NCBI GenBank assembly: GCA_034436375.1
Contig: DAOTVS010000008.1
Span: 1 to 27,004, forward strand
Source of the DNA: DAOTVS01 sp034436375
GTDB lineage: Bacteria > Chloroflexota > Anaerolineae > SpSt-313
Reading direction: 5' to 3'
Length of the DNA stretch: 27,004 nucleotides
Position numbers and translations under genes: made by a program. Shown piece after piece: positions 22,589 through 27,004 of the stretch. The notes below the pieces were generated by a model that saw nothing but the letters and a program-made list of their open reading frames with translations, was not told where the DNA came from and ran no database searches. The stretch's first letter is position 1; every line of letters starts with the position of its first letter.

Positions 22589-23193
22589 GCAAGTGCCCCA
22601 CCGATCGTTACCCCGGCTATCACGTCCTGAGCCAGCAGGGGCACTGGGACGCCGCCACGCGGGATGTGGTGCTGGATCGAGTCTACAATGTGCCGCCCAT
22701 CCGCTTCTTCAGCTTGTCTGAAGTGGAGACCCTGCAAGCGGTGCTCGATACGGTCATGCCCCAAGATGACCGGCCGTGCGAGCGCCGCGTGCCCATTATC
22801 CATTACATCGATGAAGCCCAGTTCAAGGGTGAGACCCCTGGCTTTCGCTATGAGGATATGCCCGAGGAGCGCACAAGCTGGCACTGGGGGTTGACGGGGA
22901 TCGACCAGACCAGCAAAGCGCTCTATGGGCGGCGCTTTGTGGCGCTGACGCCATCTGAGCGGCGCACTGTGATGGTGCGCCTGCAAAAGGGCGATGCGCC
23001 GGGAGAGATCTGGCAGCGCATGCCCGCCGCCCGCTTTTTCACCAGCACGCTCATGAGTGCCGTGGCGCACGCCTACTATGCGCACCCCTATGCCTGGGAT
23101 GAGATCGGCTTTGGCGGGCCAGCCTATCCGCGCGGCTACTATGCCCTGAACCATGGGGTGCGGGAACACTGGGAGGTCGACGAGAGGATATGA
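22585..23193 (+). CDS. Gluconate 2-dehydrogenase subunit 3-like protein
   Basis: The protein has 202 residues. RFFSLSEVETLQAVLDTVMPQDDRP (about 40-64) followed by VPIIHYIDE (69-77) is the Gluconate_2-dh3 pattern, where the small subunit stabilises the flavoprotein subunit. Known three-subunit gluconate dehydrogenases have a Tat signal on this subunit; here the N-terminus (MSKCPTDRYPGYH) has none and no membrane helix, so the complex may face the cytoplasm or use a different route. GGAGG precedes the ATG by about 9 bases, and start and stop both overlap neighbours by 4 bases (ATGA). Confidence 0.85.
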   Translation: MSKCPTDRYPGYHVLSQQGHWDAATRDVVLDRVYNVPPIRFFSLSEVETLQAVLDTVMPQDDRPCERRVPIIHYIDEAQFKGETPGFRYEDMPEERTSWHWGLTGIDQTSKALYGRRFVALTPSERRTVMVRLQKGDAPGEIWQRMPAARFFTSTLMSAVAHAYYAHPYAWDEIGFGGPAYPRGYYALNHGVREHWEVDERI

Positions 23194-24815
23194 AATTGCA
23201 CGTGCGCCTGACACCCAATTGGCTGCTCGATGATGAGATGCGCGAGTACCCGCTCAATGAGACGGTCGACGCCTGCATCGTCGGCACTGGCGCCGCTGGC
23301 GGCGTGATGGCCCAGCGGCTGGCGCGCTACGGCTTTTCCGTCGTCGCCCTCGAGGCCGGCGATTGGGCCGACTCCGAGAAGGACATGGTCAGCGACGAGC
23401 AGGCATCGCGCAATCTCTACTGGATGGATCTGCGCATCACCGGAGGCAGTTGGCCACTCGCCCTCGGCGACAACAATAGCGGCAAGACGGTGGGCGGCAC
23501 GACCGTCACCTACTCGGCTTTCTGTCCGCGCTTGCACCCTTCGGATTTCATGGTGCACACGCTGGATGGCGTCGCCGTGGATTGGCCGATACGCTACGAG
23601 GACCTGGAGCCCTACTACCAGCAGATGGAGGATGAATATCCCGTCGCCGGCCCGGCCTACTTTCCCTGGGGCAAGCCGCACGGCTATGCCTACAAGCCGC
23701 TGGAGTCGAGCACGCATGGCCACAAGTTGATTGAGGGCTGCCTGAAGCTGGGCATCCCCGTGGTGGCGGGCGGCCCGGTCGGTATCACGTCCGGGGCTTT
23801 TGGCAAGCGGCCACATTGCATCTTCCGTGGTCAGTGTCACCTGGGCTGCAAGGTGGGGGCCAAGCACTCGACCCTGGTGAGTCACATCCCCGATGCGATC
23901 AAGCACGGCGCCGAGGTGCGTGCTGGCTGCATGGCGTTTGAGATTCCTACTGATGGTGCGGGCCGGGCGACTGGGGTACGCTACTATCGCGACGACGGCG
24001 ATGGCACGTTCCATGAAGAGTTCCAGCCGGCGCGGCTGGTCATCGCCGCCGGCTATGCTATCGAGACGCCGCGGCTGCTGCTGAACTCGAAATCGGGCCG
24101 CTTTCCCAACGGCCTGGCTAACTCCAGCGGCCTGGTAGGCAAGAACCTGATGACCCAGGCCGCCCACATCGCAATTGGCCGCTATAGTGAGATGATCCGC
24201 CAATACAAGGGCCCGCCGGCCCAGGTGGAGACCGAAGAATTCTATGAAACCGACCCAAGCCGGGGCTTTGCGCGTGGCTATTCCATCCAGAGTGTAGGGC
24301 CGCTGCCCATCTCGATGGCCAACATCCTGATCGGTGGCAAGGGGCTCTTTGGCATGGAGCTGCGTGAGGCCATGGCCGACTTTAACCACTATGCCTGTTG
24401 GGGCCTGCTTGGCGAGCTGCTGCCCGATGAGCGCAACTATGTCTCTCTGTCTACGGAAAAGGATCATTATGGCCTGCCGGTGGCCTATGTGCACTATAAC
24501 CTGTTTGAGAACGACAAGAAGCTTATTGAACATGCCAAACGGAAGGTCGTGGAGATCCACGAAGCGGCCGGGGCAGAGGATGTATTCGTGCAGGACGACA
24601 GTGCTCACCTTATCGGGACCTGCCGCATGGGGTTCACCCCTCAGGATTCGGTCGTCGATAGGTGGTGCCGCTCGTGGGATGTGCCCAACCTCTTCATCCC
24701 CGACGGCAGTTGCCTGCCCACGCAGGGTGCGGCCAACCCCGCTCTGACCATCTCAGCGCTGGCCGCCCGCAGCGCCGACTATATCCGCGATGCGGCCAAC
24801 CGCAGGGAGTTGTGA
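23190..24815 (+). CDS. GMC-family FAD-dependent oxidoreductase (gluconate/sugar dehydrogenase-like)
   Basis: The protein has 541 residues. The FAD dinucleotide motif VGTGAAGG (31-38) is followed by the GMC segment KTVGGTTV (99-106). The C-terminal catalytic pair of the family can be placed at His473 (HLIGTCRMG) and Asn516 (GAANPALT). The pattern matches the large subunit of gluconate 2-dehydrogenase and related sugar or alcohol dehydrogenases, which oxidise a hydroxyl group and pass electrons to a partner subunit instead of oxygen. No Tat or Sec signal is seen. It is translationally coupled to the subunit-3-like gene, supporting a complex. CKVGAKHS (residues about 218-225) with nearby Cys residues is typical of the subgroup with subunit 3. 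The substrate is unknown. Confidence 0.92.
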   Translation: MKLHVRLTPNWLLDDEMREYPLNETVDACIVGTGAAGGVMAQRLARYGFSVVALEAGDWADSEKDMVSDEQASRNLYWMDLRITGGSWPLALGDNNSGKTVGGTTVTYSAFCPRLHPSDFMVHTLDGVAVDWPIRYEDLEPYYQQMEDEYPVAGPAYFPWGKPHGYAYKPLESSTHGHKLIEGCLKLGIPVVAGGPVGITSGAFGKRPHCIFRGQCHLGCKVGAKHSTLVSHIPDAIKHGAEVRAGCMAFEIPTDGAGRATGVRYYRDDGDGTFHEEFQPARLVIAAGYAIETPRLLLNSKSGRFPNGLANSSGLVGKNLMTQAAHIAIGRYSEMIRQYKGPPAQVETEEFYETDPSRGFARGYSIQSVGPLPISMANILIGGKGLFGMELREAMADFNHYACWGLLGELLPDERNYVSLSTEKDHYGLPVAYVHYNLFENDKKLIEHAKRKVVEIHEAAGAEDVFVQDDSAHLIGTCRMGFTPQDSVVDRWCRSWDVPNLFIPDGSCLPTQGAANPALTISALAARSADYIRDAANRREL

Positions 24816-24817
24816 GC

Positions 24818-24979
24818 ATGAGCAAAGAAGCATGGCTGTGGCTGGGTTTTGCACTGGGGCTGGTGGCGGTAACAGCGGGCACCGTCTCCTTTTCACCCAA
24901 ATGGCAGGCAGAGTTGCAATGGCAGCTGTCCTCAATAATCAAGCCGGCGGAAAAGGCCGGAGTCAGGTTGCAGAAATGA
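24818..24979 (+). CDS. Small single-helix membrane protein
   Basis: The protein has 53 residues with one hydrophobic helix (about 6-24, WLWLGFALGLVAVTAGTVSF) followed by a short charged tail (WQAELQWQLSS...PAEKAGVRLQK). It starts 2 bases after the GMC gene stop, with GGGAG about 9 bases upstream. No family is recognised. Position between the flavoprotein and the Rieske gene suggests a small accessory subunit of the same complex. Confidence 0.65.
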   Translation: MSKEAWLWLGFALGLVAVTAGTVSFSPKWQAELQWQLSSIIKPAEKAGVRLQK

Positions 24980-25017
24980 GGCATCACAATTACAGAGTGC
25001 AGATGTAGGAGGTCAGC

Positions 25018-25974
25018 ATGATATTCCAGCAGGCTACCGATATGCTTGCCCACCGGAAAGAGCTAGACCCTATCTCCAATGCCGTGCAAGGGGTCATCAG
25101 GGCGGCGTACAGGGCCGCCGGCCCGGCAGGCAGGCCGGTCAAGAATGCGCTGTATGGTACCTGGTTCGGACACCCGCTCCATCCATCTTTGACGGATCTG
25201 GCCATTGGCGCCTGGGCTACTGCCTCTGTGCTCGACGTGCTCGACTCGGTTACGAGATATGGCGCCCTCTCCCGCTGTGCAGATGGGGCCCTGGCGTTCG
25301 GCACCATGGCCGGCATGGCCGCCATGGCGTCTGGCCTCACCGATGCGCAACATATACCTGATCCGCCTCGCCGTATCGGCGTGCTCCACGGCATAATGAA
25401 CGTGGGGTTGGTCTTCCTGCAGGCGGCCTCGCTTACTGAGCGCGCCCGGGGCCGCCGTGGCACGGGGAGAGTGATGTCACTCCTTGGCCTGGGGGGGCTG
25501 CTGGTCTCCAGCTACCTGGGTGGTGAACTGGTGGAGCGGTATCGCATCGGCGTCAACCGGGCGCCGCAGGATGGCATCCCCATGGCATTCCAGCCCGTGA
25601 TGGCCCTGGCGGACCTGCCCGAGAACCAACCGCGCCAGGTGCAGGTCAGTGGCGTGCCGGTCGTATTGGTGCGGCAAGGTGACCGCATCTATGCCATGCA
25701 CGCCACCTGCACCCACATGAGTGGCAACCTGGCGCAAGGGATGCTGGTAGATGGCGCCATCCAGTGCCCTCTGCACGGCTCGCGCTTTGCCCTGGATGAT
25801 GGGCATGTGGTTGACGGCCCCGCCAGTTTTGCGGAGCGCTGCCTGGCGACGCGCGTGCGCAACGGGCAGATCGAGGTTGGCCCGGGAGAGGGCTTGGGGC
25901 GCTGCCGGCATGAGCCCGTTTCCGTCCAGGCCCCGGAGGCGCAGGAGATGGTTGGCGCAGGCGTTCCGCGCTGA
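25018..25974 (+). CDS. DUF2231 membrane domain fused to a Rieske [2Fe-2S] domain
   Basis: The protein has 318 residues and a strong AGGAGG 6 bases before the ATG. The N-terminal half is a DUF2231-type domain with GHPLHPSLTDLAIGAW (51-66) and about four hydrophobic helices (58-78, 90-108, 120-138, 152-170). The C-terminal half (about 190-290) is a Rieske ferredoxin domain with cluster ligands Cys231/His233 (CTHMSGNL) and Cys250/His253 (CPLHGSRF). The fold is the ferredoxin/dioxygenase type rather than the bc1 type. It very likely carries electrons at the membrane. As last gene of the GMC cluster it is a candidate acceptor for the flavoprotein, replacing the cytochrome c subunit of classical gluconate dehydrogenase; that link is inferred. 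Confidence 0.9.
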   Translation: MIFQQATDMLAHRKELDPISNAVQGVIRAAYRAAGPAGRPVKNALYGTWFGHPLHPSLTDLAIGAWATASVLDVLDSVTRYGALSRCADGALAFGTMAGMAAMASGLTDAQHIPDPPRRIGVLHGIMNVGLVFLQAASLTERARGRRGTGRVMSLLGLGGLLVSSYLGGELVERYRIGVNRAPQDGIPMAFQPVMALADLPENQPRQVQVSGVPVVLVRQGDRIYAMHATCTHMSGNLAQGMLVDGAIQCPLHGSRFALDDGHVVDGPASFAERCLATRVRNGQIEVGPGEGLGRCRHEPVSVQAPEAQEMVGAGVPR

Positions 25975-25986
25975 TACTCGCCACAC

Positions 25987-26082
25987 AGGTTTGTAGTGCG
26001 CACGTCAGTGCGGCGTGCTTCTGCGACACTGACTCTGTTATGGGGCAACAGGACGGCGCACTGACGTGCGCACTACAAACCT
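25987..26082. repeat. Inverted repeat with perfect 26-bp arms
   Basis: Arms at 25987-26012 and 26057-26082 are exact reverse complements and enclose 44 bases. The core is TTTGTAGTGCGCAC. No coding potential and no T tract are seen. It follows the Rieske gene by 12 bases and probably belongs to a dispersed palindromic repeat family; it may also end the operon transcript. Confidence 0.9.
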
Positions 26083-26146
26083 ATCATGCCTGCCGGCAGG
26101 ATGATCTGGCACCCTACAACACTCAGAACGATAATTCGAGGTACGA

Positions 26147-26431
26147 ATGCCGACGATTCCCTTTACGCCCGAAAACATCAACAAGTGCCGCTGCGGCGTC
26201 TGCCCGGTGCACCAAAAGAGTCAGTGCATCGCCCAGAAGATGGCGCAGATGCAGCCGGGCATGCAGCCCGACCCCCATGGCTTTGAGGGTTTGTACTGCA
26301 GCCAGGCAGTCGGCAAATCCGCCTGCACGGACCTGAACCGCAACCTGGCCTGCGTTTGCCCTACGTGCGCCGTCTGGCAGGAGAACGGCCTGCAGACCAA
26401 CTATTTTTGCGTGCAAGGCGCTGCCGTGTAG
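26147..26431 (+). CDS. DUF2769-like cysteine-rich protein
   Basis: The protein has 94 residues and ten cysteines (14, 16, 19, 27, 51, 60, 69, 71, 74, 88). KCRCGVCPVHQKSQC near the N-terminus and ACVCPTCAVWQ near the C-terminus each carry a CXCXXC core, so the protein has an internal near-repeat. The opening IPFTPENINKC and the first cysteine block match the DUF2769 pattern known from methanogens and Chloroflexota. Function is unknown; a metal or Fe-S site is likely from the cysteine pattern. GAGG lies 5 bases before the ATG. It follows the GMC/Rieske cluster, separated by an inverted repeat. Confidence 0.82.
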   Translation: MPTIPFTPENINKCRCGVCPVHQKSQCIAQKMAQMQPGMQPDPHGFEGLYCSQAVGKSACTDLNRNLACVCPTCAVWQENGLQTNYFCVQGAAV

Positions 26432-26847
26432 GAAAACTCGCCGGGGACCGAGACCTCACTTCATCCCCGGCCAGACCTGCCAGACCGATTTCCCAGACGG
26501 GCGACCGGTGGCTCTCGATTGGCAGTAACTACCTGGGGATGGGTCCCCAAAGTTATCCCAACCCAACGTAGGCCGGTGTATATACACCCGGCTACCGGCT
26601 CGTTTTGGGGCGTTTTGTGGGGTGAACACGGGAATGCCGCGTATGGATACCCCAGCCTACGCGCCGCTTGCACCTCGTTTTCGCCCTGCATGACGCCTGT
26701 CATGAGCAGTACCCCAGGGCGTGCCACACCTTGCGCAGCCCTCATACAATCGGGGGAGCGCCGGCAGCTTGCCCAATGGCGCTAACTTTTCGACTTATAG
26801 ATCCGAACGCGTGGCCAAAGGTAGCGACATAGAGCAAGTCCGTCACT
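26432..26847. other. Noncoding stretch
   Basis: No supportable gene is seen. A minus-strand frame at 26461-26745 lacks a ribosome site and any recognisable content. The stretch holds a small hairpin just after the DUF2769 gene (26440-26447 with 26464-26471, no T tract) and a perfect 14-base palindrome GGTGTATATACACC (26575-26588). Confidence 0.5.
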
Positions 26848-27004
26848 ATGGCAGGCGACGGGGGCCTGTCGTAGTAGCGGGCTTTAGCCGCTCAAGGTGC
26901 GTGAGTACGCTAATTTGCATTGGGCGGCTGCTCGACGGAAAGCTCGCCATGCGCAGTTTGAGCGGCTAAAGCCCGCTACTACGAGGTTTGCCGTCACCCG
27001 CCAT
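26848..27004. repeat. MITE-like inverted repeat, at or beyond the right window edge
   Basis: Arms at 26870-26895 and 26958-26983 are perfect 26-base reverse complements (core GTAGTAGCGGGCTTTAGCCG) around a 62-base spacer. Similarity continues outward, imperfectly, with ATGGC-GG-GACGG on both sides to 26848 and 27004, so the whole element is at least 157 bases and may continue past the window. No gene lies inside. Confidence 0.85.

Noticed and set aside
26461..26745. 94-codon minus-strand frame in the right-hand noncoding stretch
   Set aside because: There is no Shine-Dalgarno, no family resemblance, and the composition fits random GC-rich sequence.
1..27004. CRISPR array or IS element
   Set aside because: No regularly spaced direct repeats and no transposase or integrase coding sequence are visible; the repeats seen are isolated inverted repeats.

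Overview
The window looks like chromosomal DNA from a high-GC bacterium, most likely a member of the Chloroflexota (Anaerolineae/Caldilineae-like). This is inferred from family content, not from a database search: a large DUF2298 (Chlor_Arch_YYY type) membrane protein, an elongation factor P with a PGRG tip, a DUF2769 cysteine-rich protein, a DUF2231-Rieske fusion, and many dispersed inverted repeats of the kind that litter these genomes. No phage, IS transposase or CRISPR array is visible.

Left part (1-8175), mostly minus strand. A short SPFH-like membrane protein that seems to have lost its core is followed by a tight minus-strand operon: M55 D-aminopeptidase, EamA transporter and HAD phosphatase, joined by 4-8 bp overlaps, then a hotdog thioesterase after a repeat-filled gap. 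A plus-strand SAM methyltransferase converges on the DUF2298 membrane protein. Elongation factor P follows, with a perfect consensus sigma-70 promoter.

Middle part (8317-18040), mostly plus strand. It holds a DHA2-type MFS exporter, a mannonate-dehydratase-like enolase-superfamily enzyme with a broken alpha-L-fucosidase fragment directly behind it, tRNA-Leu(UAA) with clear promoter and terminator, an orphan encapsulin-cargo-type ferritin-like protein, a structured leader ending in a terminator, a CapD/WbpM-type nucleotide-sugar dehydratase, a phosphohexomutase, and a di-heme cytochrome c lipoprotein whose first heme motif is CXCH. A SnoaL-like protein lies on the minus strand.

Right part (18269-26431), all plus strand. 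A pyruvate-oxidase-like ThDP enzyme and a LarA-family nickel racemase homologue precede a compact cluster: two tandem paralogous four-helix membrane proteins, a gluconate-2-dehydrogenase subunit-3-like protein, a GMC flavoprotein, a 53-residue single-helix protein and a DUF2231-Rieske protein. Four of these are joined by ATGA overlaps. The cluster reads as a membrane-associated sugar or hydroxy-acid dehydrogenase in which a Rieske centre takes the place of the usual cytochrome c subunit. This is the best candidate for an undescribed system in the window. A ten-cysteine DUF2769 protein and two long inverted repeats close the window.
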